Of a stretch of DNA of 64,000 nucleotides, positions 45,294 to 54,762 are shown in pieces. Location: NCBI RefSeq assembly GCF_008274825.1, contig NZ_CP030848.1, forward strand, positions 2,728,001 through 2,792,000, in the 5' to 3' direction. Under the pieces are notes generated by a model. It was given only the letters and a program-made list of their open reading frames with translations. It had not been told where the DNA came from and searched no databases. A program made the translations under genes and the position numbers. Origin of the DNA: Sphingobacterium hotanense. GTDB taxonomy: Bacteria > Bacteroidota > Bacteroidia > Sphingobacteriales > Sphingobacteriaceae. Each line of letters starts with the position of its first letter. Position 1 is the stretch's first letter.

Positions 45294-47783
45294 ATGAAAA
45301 AAGTTTATTTAAGCCTATTATTTATTTGCACAGGTATACTTTTCGCCCAGGAAAAGAGTACCCTTGCGAAACCAAATTACCAACAAGCAGCCAAGTTTTC
45401 TCCGGCACGCTTGAGAACAATGATCTTCTCGACAGAAGTATCCCCAAACTGGATTAACTTCTCCGACAAATTCTGGTATGAGTACAGCAGCCCGCAGGGA
45501 AAGAACTGGTATATCGTCGACCCGAAGGCTCGCTCAAAAAAAGAGATGTTCGACCGCTCAGAAATGGCAGCTAGAATCACCTCTATAGTTAGAAATCCAT
45601 TCGATGCACAACATCTAAGCATTCAGAACCTACGATTTAAAGATAACAGCGACAATATCGTTCGTTTCGAAGTGCAGAGTTCTAAAGACACTGTAAAATC
45701 GAAAGAAGAGATTAAAAAGCTGACCAACAAAAGCGATACGATTAAGAAGAAAGTATTCTTTTTCGAATACAACCTTTCCAATAATAATCTGAAAGAAATC
45801 AGCGATACGACGGAGAAAAAGGACCGTCTATCATGGGGAAGCTTCAATCCAGATACGACGAAGGTATTCTATAGCAAGAATTACAACCTATACTGGATGG
45901 ATTATGCGAATTACCAAAAGGCTATCAAAGATGAGAAAGACTCGACTATTGTAGAACATCAGATTACGACCGATGGTGTGCAATATTACAGTTGGGGCGG
46001 CGAGCCATATAGTGTAACAACGGGCGATAAGAAGTCTGAAGATGAAGAGAAAAAGAAGCGTAATGCAGTTTGGTTAAATTGGTCGCCTAACGGAAAGCAT
46101 TTCGCCATAACACGTAAGGATAACAGAAACTTAAGTGCCTTATGGGTAATCAATAATGTAGGTGGAAAACGTCCTACTTTAGAGACTTACAAGTATCTGA
46201 TGCCAGGCGAATTAGACTCTACCGAGACTGATTTATTTATCTTCGATGCTGCTGATCTTAAGCCTAAGCGCGTGGATGTGCAAGCATTCAAAAACCAAAC
46301 GATTAGCCTTTGGAATAAGGATCGCAGCAAGGAAAGCTTTAAAGGAAAGTATTTCATCAACTACTGGCATGGTAATGATAATGAGTTCTATATCGCGCGT
46401 TCGAGTAGAGATTTAAAGCGCATTGATATTGTTGCTGTCGACGTTAATGGTAAACTTAGAACATTAGTGGAAGAGCGTTCTAACGTTTATCTGGACATCA
46501 AGAAGCCTTATATTGTAAATAATGGCAAACAATTTATCCATTGGTCGCAGCGCGACGGATGGGGCCATTTCTATCTTTACGATATTCAAGGCAAATTGAT
46601 CCATCAGATTACTAAGGGTGATTTCCACTGTGATGAGCTTACCGCTTATCAAGAGGGTACTGGGAACTTGCTATTTAAAGCAAATGGCAAAGAAAAAGAC
46701 TCCGACCCATATTATACGTACTTTTACTCGGTGAATAAGAATGGTGGAAGAATTAGCCTGCTAACGCCTGGCGATTTTGACCATCAGGTTGCTGCCAGTG
46801 AGAGTGCAAACTACTTTGTAGACAACTTCTCACGTGTGAATACTGCTCCTGTTAGTAATTTATATAATTCGAATGGACAGCTGATCATGAAATTGGAGGA
46901 GTCGGATTTGTCGCAGTTGTTTGCTGCGGGCTACAAATTCCCTGAGCCATTCAAAGTAAAAGCGGGAGACGGCGTTACGGACCTCTACGGTGTGATGTAC
47001 AAGCCTTTTGACTTTGACTCGACCAAGACCTACCCTATTATAGAATACGTTTATCCAGGCCCGCAAACCGAGGCTGTGAACAAAAGCTTTGGAAGAAGCA
47101 TGGACCGTATCGATCGTTTAGCACAGATGGGCTTTATCGTCGTGTCTGTTGGTAACCGTGGCGGACATCCTTCACGTTCGAAATGGTATCACACATATGG
47201 TTATGGAAACTTAAGAGATTATGGTTTGGAAGACAAAAAGGTAGTCGCAGAGCAACTCGCGAATAAATACAGCTTTATCGACATCGACCGCGTGGGTATT
47301 ACGGGCCACTCTGGAGGTGGATTTATGTCGACAGCAGCGATGTTGGTTTATCCGGATTTCTTTAAGGTTGCCGTATCGGGTGCGGGTAATCACGAGAACA
47401 ACATCTACAACCGTTGGTGGAGCGAAAGACACCATGGGGTAAAAGAGAATGTTTCTGCAAAAGGCGATACCACATTCAATTATCAGATTGAGCGTAATTC
47501 GGATCTAGCGAAAAACTTAAAAGGTAAGTTATTGATCGTTACTGGTGATATTGACAACAATGTACACCCAGCGAATTCTATCCGTATGGTAGACGCTTTA
47601 ATCAAAGCAAACAAACGTTTTGATTTTGTGTTACTTCCAGGACAACGTCATGCTTTTGGAGAGATGACAGAATACTTCTTCTGGCGCATGGCCGATTATT
47701 TCAGCGAACACCTATTAGGCGAATCAAAGATTAATGAAGTCGATATGACCGAGATTAACAGAGATCGCCCAGTGAGAAGATAA
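45294..47783 (+). CDS. S9 family prolyl-oligopeptidase/DPP4-like serine peptidase
   Basis: 829 residues with a signal peptide (cleavage near LFAQ, residue 19). A propeller-type N-terminal region (about 150-540) precedes the hydrolase domain. The triad can be assigned: Ser673 in GHSGGG, Asp754 in GDIDNNVH, His786 in QRHAFG. Compared with the peptidase at 14100 it has GHSGGG rather than GWSYGG, so it belongs to a different S9 subgroup. Predicted periplasmic peptide hydrolysis. The next gene starts one base after its stop. Confidence 0.93.
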   Translation: MKKVYLSLLFICTGILFAQEKSTLAKPNYQQAAKFSPARLRTMIFSTEVSPNWINFSDKFWYEYSSPQGKNWYIVDPKARSKKEMFDRSEMAARITSIVRNPFDAQHLSIQNLRFKDNSDNIVRFEVQSSKDTVKSKEEIKKLTNKSDTIKKKVFFFEYNLSNNNLKEISDTTEKKDRLSWGSFNPDTTKVFYSKNYNLYWMDYANYQKAIKDEKDSTIVEHQITTDGVQYYSWGGEPYSVTTGDKKSEDEEKKKRNAVWLNWSPNGKHFAITRKDNRNLSALWVINNVGGKRPTLETYKYLMPGELDSTETDLFIFDAADLKPKRVDVQAFKNQTISLWNKDRSKESFKGKYFINYWHGNDNEFYIARSSRDLKRIDIVAVDVNGKLRTLVEERSNVYLDIKKPYIVNNGKQFIHWSQRDGWGHFYLYDIQGKLIHQITKGDFHCDELTAYQEGTGNLLFKANGKEKDSDPYYTYFYSVNKNGGRISLLTPGDFDHQVAASESANYFVDNFSRVNTAPVSNLYNSNGQLIMKLEESDLSQLFAAGYKFPEPFKVKAGDGVTDLYGVMYKPFDFDSTKTYPIIEYVYPGPQTEAVNKSFGRSMDRIDRLAQMGFIVVSVGNRGGHPSRSKWYHTYGYGNLRDYGLEDKKVVAEQLANKYSFIDIDRVGITGHSGGGFMSTAAMLVYPDFFKVAVSGAGNHENNIYNRWWSERHHGVKENVSAKGDTTFNYQIERNSDLAKNLKGKLLIVTGDIDNNVHPANSIRMVDALIKANKRFDFVLLPGQRHAFGEMTEYFFWRMADYFSEHLLGESKINEVDMTEINRDRPVRR

Positions 47784-47784
47784 T

Positions 47785-48330
47785 ATGAAAATAAACAAAG
47801 AAGAAATGTTAGCAGCACTATTGAACAATAGTGCTGCTGGCATTACTGAGCAGACCATCGCAACGTTCTCTGTTTCACAATTGATCGAATGGAGCGAACA
47901 GACAGCAGATTATCGACTGGCGTTTCGAGCCGCCTGGTATGTGGAGCATTTCTTTTTGAAGGAAACAGCGTTCTTCTCGGATTATGCTTCCGATATCATC
48001 CGCATATATTGTAATACCAGTAATTGGAGTGTTTTAAGAAGCTACAGCAAGCTTTTGATGTGGATACTATCCAAACATAATGATAAGATGCTTATCGATG
48101 AGGAACAGGAAGAAACCATATTAGAAAAGTCTTTCAATATTCTGGACCATAGCGATTGTCCGGTCGCCGTCCAAGTCAATGTGATGGACATCCTTGCAGA
48201 CCTTAATAAGAAACATGATTGGATTGCCAATGAACTACGCTTGCGCATAGAAATGGCTTTAGAAAAAGAAGCTACCCCGGCTCTGAAAAGCCGAGGTAAC
48301 CGAATATTAAAACGTATAACGAATTCCTAA
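47785..48330 (+). CDS. helical repeat protein of unknown function
   Basis: 181 residues, all predicted helix, with a repeated hydrophobic pattern resembling HEAT repeats (YRLAFRAAWYVEHFFLKETA, VQVNVMDILADLNKKHDWIA, and LKSRGNRILKRI). No signal peptide. It begins one base after the S9 peptidase stop, so it is translationally coupled, yet would be cytoplasmic. Its 3' end overlaps the convergent outer-membrane gene by 24 bases. Function not known. Confidence 0.75.
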   Translation: MKINKEEMLAALLNNSAAGITEQTIATFSVSQLIEWSEQTADYRLAFRAAWYVEHFFLKETAFFSDYASDIIRIYCNTSNWSVLRSYSKLLMWILSKHNDKMLIDEEQEETILEKSFNILDHSDCPVAVQVNVMDILADLNKKHDWIANELRLRIEMALEKEATPALKSRGNRILKRITNS

Positions 48331-49167
48331 AGAGGTAAAGTTATACATGTCGTTATATTTACTAGCAGATGCTCCGTCTGCAGTCAATGGATCGTATCCG
48401 TCAATATCTTCTCCTTGCGAGAATGTGAATTGTGTGTTCACGACGAGGCTATAGTATCCTGATCGATAATAGCTGCTATATTTGTTCAACGGAACAGCTA
48501 AACCCGCATTAAGCACCGGGAATAAGATATCCTTTGATTTACTTTTAAATTGCTTAGTCGCAACTAAATTACCTGCTTCATCATAACGTTCGACTAATTC
48601 GTATGGCCCATTGACAATGCCTTCAGGAATCTCCTGCACAATCTCAGTACCATCAGAAGCTCTATACCTAAACGTAGTCCCGCGTTGTATTTTAGCGTAA
48701 TTGTTGAAGATTGCACCTGCTCCGATTCCTACGTAGAAACCGTTCAAGACATACTTCTCAATACCGGTAGCTCTGAACAGGTCACGCTCATTAACAAAAA
48801 AGCGGTAAGGATAGACGGTCGCATTCAACAATCCAGTGACATAGAATTGATTTTCCACAAAGCGAGGATCCCAATCTGGATCTAACACATTGTCATTGCC
48901 TCTTGCGGTAAGACGTCCCAACTGTCCTTCGAGCCCGATGTAAAGACCTTTGTATAGTTTATAATCAAGCTTTAACGCGCCAGCATAACCAACATTAGTT
49001 TCATGGTTGATATCCCCATAAAGAAATGTAGGTCCAGCGCCAACCGTTAGATCAAACTTTTGATTAGCATTTCCGTAGCGATCTACGGGAGGACATTTTA
49101 ATGTTTGGGCATTTAATAAAAACGGAATCGAGATGAGTCCTAGGCTTAGTATTCTTTTCAACTGCAT
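48307..49167 (-). CDS. outer-membrane beta-barrel protein
   Basis: 286 residues with a signal peptide (cleavage near LNAQ, residue 21). Beta-barrel signatures are alternating strands (FDLTVGAGPTFLYGDINHET, ALKLDYKLYKGLYIGLEGQ, YVGIGAGAIFNN) and a terminal aromatic residue (LGIRYTF), as needed for outer-membrane assembly. It is probably a small 8-10-strand barrel. It follows ruvB after 3 bases in the same direction, though the two have no evident functional link. Confidence 0.85.
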   Translation of the reverse strand: MQLKRILSLGLISIPFLLNAQTLKCPPVDRYGNANQKFDLTVGAGPTFLYGDINHETNVGYAGALKLDYKLYKGLYIGLEGQLGRLTARGNDNVLDPDWDPRFVENQFYVTGLLNATVYPYRFFVNERDLFRATGIEKYVLNGFYVGIGAGAIFNNYAKIQRGTTFRYRASDGTEIVQEIPEGIVNGPYELVERYDEAGNLVATKQFKSKSKDILFPVLNAGLAVPLNKYSSYYRSGYYSLVVNTQFTFSQGEDIDGYDPLTADGASASKYNDMYNFTSLGIRYTF

Positions 49168-49170
49168 AAC

Positions 49171-50193
49171 TTAAAACAATGTATTTCCTTTGTAATGATT
49201 TGTTTTTCCTAAATGTTTAAATGCAAGCTCTGTACACTCTCTACCTCTAGAGGTTCGCATTAGGTACCCCTCTTGAATTAAAAAGGGCTCATATACTTCT
49301 TCAATGGTGCCTTCATCTTCACCTACTGCCGTAGCAATAGTCTTCACCCCCACCGGGCCACCTTTGAACTTATCAATAATTGTGCTCAAAATTTTATTAT
49401 CCATCTCATCAAGACCGTTCTCATCTACGTTTAAGGCGTTCAGAGCGAACTGCGCTATAGCCATATCGATAGAGCCGTTGCCCTTGATTTGTGCAAAGTC
49501 ACGCGTTCTGCGCAACAATGCATTTGCTATACGTGGAGTACCACGACTTCTGCGCGCTATCTCGAATGCCCCTTCTTCGGAAATCGGCACATTTAGAATC
49601 ATCGCTGAACGCATAATAATATCGGTCAGCAACTTTGCATCATAATATTGAAGCCTAGAGTTGATACCAAAGCGAGCACGTAACGGTGCTGTAAGCAACC
49701 CTGAACGCGTCGTTGCACCAACTAAGGTAAATGGATTTAAGGAGATTTGAACAGAACGCGCATTTGGACCTGTTTCCAACATGATGTCAATCTTGAAATC
49801 TTCCATCGCCGAATACAGATATTCTTCAACTAGGGGGCTTAAACGGTGTATCTCGTCAATGAATAAGATATCGCCTTCATCAAGATTTGTTAATAAACCA
49901 GCAAGATCGCCGGGTTTATCCAATACAGGACCCGAAGTAATCTTAATCCCTACCCCCATCTCATTAGCAATGATGTGGGATAAAGTTGTCTTACCAAGTC
50001 CTGGAGGACCATGTAACAATACATGGTCTAAAGCTTCACCACGAAGCTTTGCCGCTCTAACAAATATCGAAAGGTTCTCCAAAATCTTAGCTTGCCCCGT
50101 GAAATCATCAAAAGTCTGGGGCCGCAATACGCGCTCCAAGTCTTTGTCTGTTGGGGTCAATCTTTCGGGATTTGGGTCAAGGTTTTCGTTCAT
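49171..50193 (-). CDS. ruvB: Holliday junction branch migration ATPase RuvB
   Basis: 340 residues from ATG 50193, which I prefer to the TTG at 50214 because RuvB proteins of this group start [10 protein letters not shown]. Walker [10 protein letters not shown], Walker [10 protein letters not shown], sensor motif [18 protein letters not shown], and the C-terminal winged-helix domain ([20 protein letters not shown]). It drives branch migration with RuvA during recombination and repair. ruvA and ruvC are not in the window. Confidence 0.97.
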   Translation of the reverse strand: MNENLDPNPERLTPTDKDLERVLRPQTFDDFTGQAKILENLSIFVRAAKLRGEALDHVLLHGPPGLGKTTLSHIIANEMGVGIKITSGPVLDKPGDLAGLLTNLDEGDILFIDEIHRLSPLVEEYLYSAMEDFKIDIMLETGPNARSVQISLNPFTLVGATTRSGLLTAPLRARFGINSRLQYYDAKLLTDIIMRSAMILNVPISEEGAFEIARRSRGTPRIANALLRRTRDFAQIKGNGSIDMAIAQFALNALNVDENGLDEMDNKILSTIIDKFKGGPVGVKTIATAVGEDEGTIEEVYEPFLIQEGYLMRTSRGRECTELAFKHLGKTNHYKGNTLF

Positions 50194-50231
50194 ATATAGG
50201 ATAACTCTACTCAATAAAACAGAAAAATTCG

Positions 50232-50963
50232 CTATTTATTGTAATTTTTGAAAAAACTAGCAATTTTCATTTGGATTACGCCAAAGAATGCTTCTTTAAA
50301 AATCTTTGTACTCATCTTAGAAGTGCCTAGGGTTCGATCGGTAAAAATAATAGGGATTTCAACAACGTTGAAGCCATATTTGATTGCAGTAAACTTCATT
50401 TCAATCTGAAAAGCATAGCCTACGAACTTAATCTTATCTAAGTCGATCGTCTCCAATACTTTTCTTCTAAAGCACACAAAGCCTGCCGTTGCATCTCGAA
50501 TGTCAATGCGGGTAATCATACGTACGTAGCCTGAAGCAAAATAAGACATCAAAACACGTTTCATAGGCCAGTTGACAACATTGACGCCCTTGATATATCT
50601 AGATCCAATCGCCATATCTGCACCGTCGTTCAAGCAGGCAGCACGCAGCCTCATTAAATCGTCAGGATTGTGGCTAAAGTCTGCATCCATTTCGAAGATG
50701 AACTCATAATTTCGCTGCAGCGACCACTTGAAGCCATGGATGTATGCTGTTCCTAATCCTAACTTCCCTCTTCTTTCTTCTAAGTGCAATTCGCCGGGAA
50801 ACTCTTGTTGTAAGCTTTTTAGAATTTGAGCAGTACCATCGGGAGAGCCGTCATCCACCACCAAGATGTGAAATGGGATCTCCAATGAAAACACTTTTCT
50901 GATAATTCTTTCTATATTCTCCTTCTCGTTGTAGGTAGGAATAATAATAATACTGTCTGACAC
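50232..50963 (-). CDS. polyprenol-phosphate mannosyltransferase-like family 2 glycosyltransferase
   Basis: About 243 residues from GTG 50963, which gives the usual [17 protein letters not shown] opening. Frames from 51023 or 51035 would start inside or next to the terminator of the upstream transporter. Family 2 motifs: [38 protein letters not shown] (DxD), and [10 protein letters not shown]. It resembles dolichol-phosphate mannose synthases, which make polyprenyl-phosphate sugars for glycan export. No transmembrane tail is present. Confidence 0.9.
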   Translation of the reverse strand: MSDSIIIIPTYNEKENIERIIRKVFSLEIPFHILVVDDGSPDGTAQILKSLQQEFPGELHLEERRGKLGLGTAYIHGFKWSLQRNYEFIFEMDADFSHNPDDLMRLRAACLNDGADMAIGSRYIKGVNVVNWPMKRVLMSYFASGYVRMITRIDIRDATAGFVCFRRKVLETIDLDKIKFVGYAFQIEMKFTAIKYGFNVVEIPIIFTDRTLGTSKMSTKIFKEAFFGVIQMKIASFFKNYNK

Positions 50964-51035
50964 TGTATACTTTTTGAAATGTAAAGGTAACAATTTAGCC
51001 GAACTATTAACCCTTTGCAGCATGGCATAAAACAC

Positions 51036-51066
51036 AAAAAAGCCGATTTGTTACTACAAACCGGCT
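51036..51066 (-). terminator. intrinsic terminator of the first POT gene
   Basis: On the minus strand AGCCGGTTTGT, loop AGTA, ACAAATCGGCT, then a T-run. The stem has one G-T wobble. The same AGCCGGTTTGT stem is used by the terminator at 54712-54744. Confidence 0.9.
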
Positions 51067-51086
51067 TATATATAAGATCTTAGGGA

Positions 51087-52619
51087 CTAATTAACCCCAT
51101 GCATCAACTTTTTGATCATCGGTGAAAGTGCAATCAAGATTACTCCTGCGATCAGCGAATATAATCCGAGTTGTTTATAGCCCTCCGTATAGGTTATTAA
51201 CTTATCCATCAGCGAATCGCCTTCTCTTGCTTCTGCCATATTTGCGCCAATTAAACCAGCAACATATTGACCATAAGCACTTGCGAGGAACCACATCCCC
51301 ATCATGATACCTTGCAATTTCGCAGGCGATAACTTCGTCATGATCGACAATCCAATTGGCGATAAACATAGCTCTCCAACCGTGATAACCAATAAGGCAA
51401 GCGTAAAGATGTCTAAAGATGTCATTCCATCGTCTGCAAAAAAGCGAGTAGCATACAGCACATAGAATCCTAAACCTAAGAACAAGAAACCTAAACCAAA
51501 TTTGATTACCGTATTGGGTTCAATCCTGCGCTTTGCCATCCATAACCAAAGTAGTCCGAATACCGGTGCTAAGATGATAATAAAGAAAGCTCCTCCGGAG
51601 TTGTTTACTCCATTTGGGTCTAAGCGGAATGCTCCTCCCAATACCGAATCATTTAAGTTCTTAGCAGCGAAGATGCTCAAGGAGCCGCCGCTCTGCTCAT
51701 AAATACCCCAGAATACGATGGAAAACAAGATAAAGATCAATGCAGCGATAAGCTTATGACGCTCCTTCTTCTCCACTTTCGACATCTCGTAAAACAAGTA
51801 AATCAATGTCAGGGGACCGATGGTATACATAAAGTAATCGGTGTACTGCGTTTTAGAAACCATGACCTGAATCAATGGCACTAACAAAAGTGTTCCGATA
51901 TATACTGCATATTCCACCCATTTCGGTAAAGGCTTAGCCTTGACGATGGCATCCGGATGTCCCGGTTGCAACCCGATAGGTCCTAACTCATGCTTGGTAA
52001 ACTGGAAGTTGATCAGACTGATCAACATACCTACAGCCGCCAGACCGAAAGCAACATTCCAACGATGTGCCTCATCGATTACCGAGCTCAGCATGTAGCC
52101 TTTTCCGATTGCAACGCAGATATACCCGCCTAAGAAAGCTCCTAGATTGATCCCTGCATAGAATAAAGAGAAACCCGCATCGCGACGGCTATCGCCATCT
52201 TTATACAGCTCTCCTACCATCGTCGAGATGTTAGGCTTGAAAAATCCCGTTCCGATAATGATAAAGGCCAATCCGAAGAAGAAAAACTGATGCGTATCGA
52301 TCGATAATAACACCGACCCCACGATCATCAATAATCCGCCAAAGAACAGGGATTTCCGAAACCCGAGTATTTTGTCTGCGAAGAGCCCTCCTATAAATGT
52401 AAAGGCATATACGAATGCCTGCGTCGCTCCATACTGTAAATTAGCTTCTTTCTCACCGAAATTAAGCTGGGTGATCATAAAGAAAACCAACATACCGCGC
52501 ATTCCGTAAAAACAGAACCGCTCCCACATCTCCGAGAAGAACAATCTCCAAATCTGCTTTGGATACTTCCCTTTAAAGTCTTGAATTTCTTCAAGCGTGT
52601 TGTGTGCTCCTGTAGCCAT
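51087..52619 (-). CDS. POT/PTR2 family proton-coupled oligopeptide transporter
   Basis: 510 residues, 14 or so predicted helices. POT signatures: SEMWERFCFYGMRGML (the ExxERFxYYG motif) near the N-terminus, GFFKPNISTMVGELY, and FSLFYAGINLGAFLGG. It imports di- and tripeptides with protons. It lies 23 bases downstream of the next POT gene and probably shares its transcript. It is the shortest of the three and has the least conserved central loop. Confidence 0.93.
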   Translation of the reverse strand: MATGAHNTLEEIQDFKGKYPKQIWRLFFSEMWERFCFYGMRGMLVFFMITQLNFGEKEANLQYGATQAFVYAFTFIGGLFADKILGFRKSLFFGGLLMIVGSVLLSIDTHQFFFFGLAFIIIGTGFFKPNISTMVGELYKDGDSRRDAGFSLFYAGINLGAFLGGYICVAIGKGYMLSSVIDEAHRWNVAFGLAAVGMLISLINFQFTKHELGPIGLQPGHPDAIVKAKPLPKWVEYAVYIGTLLLVPLIQVMVSKTQYTDYFMYTIGPLTLIYLFYEMSKVEKKERHKLIAALIFILFSIVFWGIYEQSGGSLSIFAAKNLNDSVLGGAFRLDPNGVNNSGGAFFIIILAPVFGLLWLWMAKRRIEPNTVIKFGLGFLFLGLGFYVLYATRFFADDGMTSLDIFTLALLVITVGELCLSPIGLSIMTKLSPAKLQGIMMGMWFLASAYGQYVAGLIGANMAEAREGDSLMDKLITYTEGYKQLGLYSLIAGVILIALSPMIKKLMHGVN

Positions 52620-52642
52620 AATGTTAATTATTGTAATTTATT

Positions 52643-54433
52643 TTATTTTACACCATGCATTAATTTCTTGATTACCGGATGAAGCATCATCACCAATAAT
52701 CCAGCTACTATTGGAACGATCGTAAAGATCAAGAAAAATGTACTTAAAGAATATTGTTTGGTAATAACCTCAATCTGTCCACCTATGATGGCAGCCAACT
52801 TATTACCGATTGCAATCGCGAGATACCACATACCGAACATAAATCCGATCATCCTTGCAGGCACCAACTTGGAAACATAAGATAGTCCAACCGGGGATAA
52901 ACAAAGCTCGCCAAGCGTATGGAACATGTAAGCCAATATCAGCCATACCATCGAAACCTTGATACCATCCTGAATGCCATAAGCACCGAATGCTAACAAT
53001 CCGAATCCGATTGCCATAATGATTAGACCAAGTCCATATTTAAAGGTCGCTGGCGGATTATATTTAGAATCCCAGATTTTGGAAACAAAGTTCGCAAAGG
53101 TGATAATGAAGAAAGAGTTCATAATGGAGAACCAGGAAACCGTAATCTCCGAAGATTCTGCCGTAAACTCATTGTATAACATCCACAGCGCAACAGCCCA
53201 AACGCCAGCAAAACAAACGAACTGCACAACGTTGGATAATGGTGCCTTGCCATAAGTTTTCTTTGTCAATAGGACCACGACATAGGTTACTAAAGCCAAA
53301 GGAACAACGGTAAGCAAGGTATTGATGATATTAAAGATCGTCAGTGAACTCCCTGATAAGCTTCTATCCACGTTCTCACGTGCAAAAATTACCAAGGAAG
53401 AGGCGCCCTGTTCAAACGACATCCAGAAGAATACTACGAAAAACGCGAATATAATAACGGCTATCAAGCGATCTCGAACAACCTTTGTATATCTAGCCAA
53501 CCTAGAAATTACGACGAACAAGAACAATACTAATGCAATCAGGATTGCCACATTCTGCCCTGCCATAGATCCGATTTGGAAATTCTCGAGCAAGTCAACA
53601 CCAGCAATCTTCGAAAGCGGATCATTGAACGCAAACCCCAATCCCAAAACGGTCATCACGAAGATCAGAATAGAATCCAATTTGGTGAAAGGATTAGGCT
53701 TATCCTCCGGCAAGTCTGTATTGACTGCAGCAGCCTTCTCAGCAGCTAGTTCTTTACTTGGCGGATCGCCAACCTTACCAAAAATGGGCTTTGCGAACCA
53801 AAACTGCAGTGTTCCTAAGAACATGAAGACACCCGCAAGACCAAATCCCCAATGCCAACCTACTTTCTCTCCCAAATAACCACATAGCATCATCCCGAAG
53901 AAAGCACCAGAGTTTACACCCATATAGAAAATAGTGTATGCTCCATCCTTCTTTTGCGGGAATTTCTTGTACATTTCAGACAGTATAGAGGTCATATTAG
54001 GCTTGAAGAAGCCTGTACCCAATACCAAAGCACCTAGACCCAAATAAAGAAATAGAGGAGTGTCAAATGCCATAAAAAGGTGACCTAAGGTCATAATAGC
54101 AGCACCGACGACAACAGCATAGCGATAACCCAAATACTTATCGGCAACAATACCCCCGAAAATAGGCGTGATGTACAAAAGCATCGCATATGTACCATAT
54201 AATGCTCCTGCCTGCACCGGATCCCAGCCCCAACCAGAGAAAGGACTCCCTGAAATAATCGCGCTGGTAAGAAAGTTGATTAATAATACGCGCATCCCGT
54301 AGAAGGAAAAACGCTCCCACATTTCCGTAAAAAACAACACAAAAAGACCCGACGGATGCCCTAATACGAGGCTCCCATCAATCCCCTGCTTCTCTAGTTC
54401 TTCCGAAAACGAAGCTTCTGACTCTTGATTCAT
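52643..54433 (-). CDS. POT/PTR2 family proton-coupled oligopeptide transporter
   Basis: About 596 residues from the ATG at 54433; a TTG at 54436 is in frame. It has TEMWERFSFYGMRVLL, FFKPNMTSILSEMY and IFYMGVNSGAFFGM. It carries an insertion of about 70 residues between the sixth and seventh helices, with acidic linker and extra hydrophobic segments, compared with the paralogue at 54763. A folded RNA leader (54486-54556) lies just before the gene. Confidence 0.92.
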   Translation of the reverse strand: MNQESEASFSEELEKQGIDGSLVLGHPSGLFVLFFTEMWERFSFYGMRVLLINFLTSAIISGSPFSGWGWDPVQAGALYGTYAMLLYITPIFGGIVADKYLGYRYAVVVGAAIMTLGHLFMAFDTPLFLYLGLGALVLGTGFFKPNMTSILSEMYKKFPQKKDGAYTIFYMGVNSGAFFGMMLCGYLGEKVGWHWGFGLAGVFMFLGTLQFWFAKPIFGKVGDPPSKELAAEKAAAVNTDLPEDKPNPFTKLDSILIFVMTVLGLGFAFNDPLSKIAGVDLLENFQIGSMAGQNVAILIALVLFLFVVISRLARYTKVVRDRLIAVIIFAFFVVFFWMSFEQGASSLVIFARENVDRSLSGSSLTIFNIINTLLTVVPLALVTYVVVLLTKKTYGKAPLSNVVQFVCFAGVWAVALWMLYNEFTAESSEITVSWFSIMNSFFIITFANFVSKIWDSKYNPPATFKYGLGLIIMAIGFGLLAFGAYGIQDGIKVSMVWLILAYMFHTLGELCLSPVGLSYVSKLVPARMIGFMFGMWYLAIAIGNKLAAIIGGQIEVITKQYSLSTFFLIFTIVPIVAGLLVMMLHPVIKKLMHGVK

Positions 54434-54485
54434 CAAAAATTACTATTTAGATTAATAAACGACTGTTCAGACAACAATGGCCAAA

Positions 54486-54556
54486 GCATCCGCCTCCGCT
54501 CCCTCCGAGTGAAACTCATAACAGGAGGCAACAATCGCAAGATATAAAAAGGATGC
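54486..54556 (-). promoter_or_regulatory. possible structured RNA leader of the POT gene at 52643
   Basis: In minus-strand RNA order GCATCC (54556-54551) and GCCTCC (54529... region 54529-54524 read as GCCTCC) pair with the joined GGAGGC and GGATGC at 54497-54486. Inside, GAGT-TTC-ACTC forms a small hairpin. Two 6-bp helices are thus stacked with a 21-base bulge on the 5' side. I do not recognise it as a known riboswitch. It sits 53 bases before the start codon, in a 326-base gap with no gene. Confidence 0.5.
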
Positions 54557-54711
54557 TCCCAAACATCAATTTTATTCAAACGTGTAAAAGTAATAATTTA
54601 AGCGAACTATTATTTGATTAATTGGATAATTCAATGCAAAAATTCCATATTTCCACTGAAACAGCGATAGAAATAAAAGTTCTTGATGGCCTCTAAAAAA
54701 GACACTTTCAC

Positions 54712-54744
54712 AAAAAAAGCCGGTCTGTAGAACAAACCGGCTTT
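54712..54744 (-). terminator. intrinsic terminator of the upstream POT gene
   Basis: On the minus strand AAAGCCGGTTTGT, loop TCT, ACAGACCGGCTTT, then seven T. A 13-bp stem with one U-G pair, 18 bases after the stop at 54763. Confidence 0.92.
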
Positions 54745-54762
54745 AATATTATTGTGATATCC

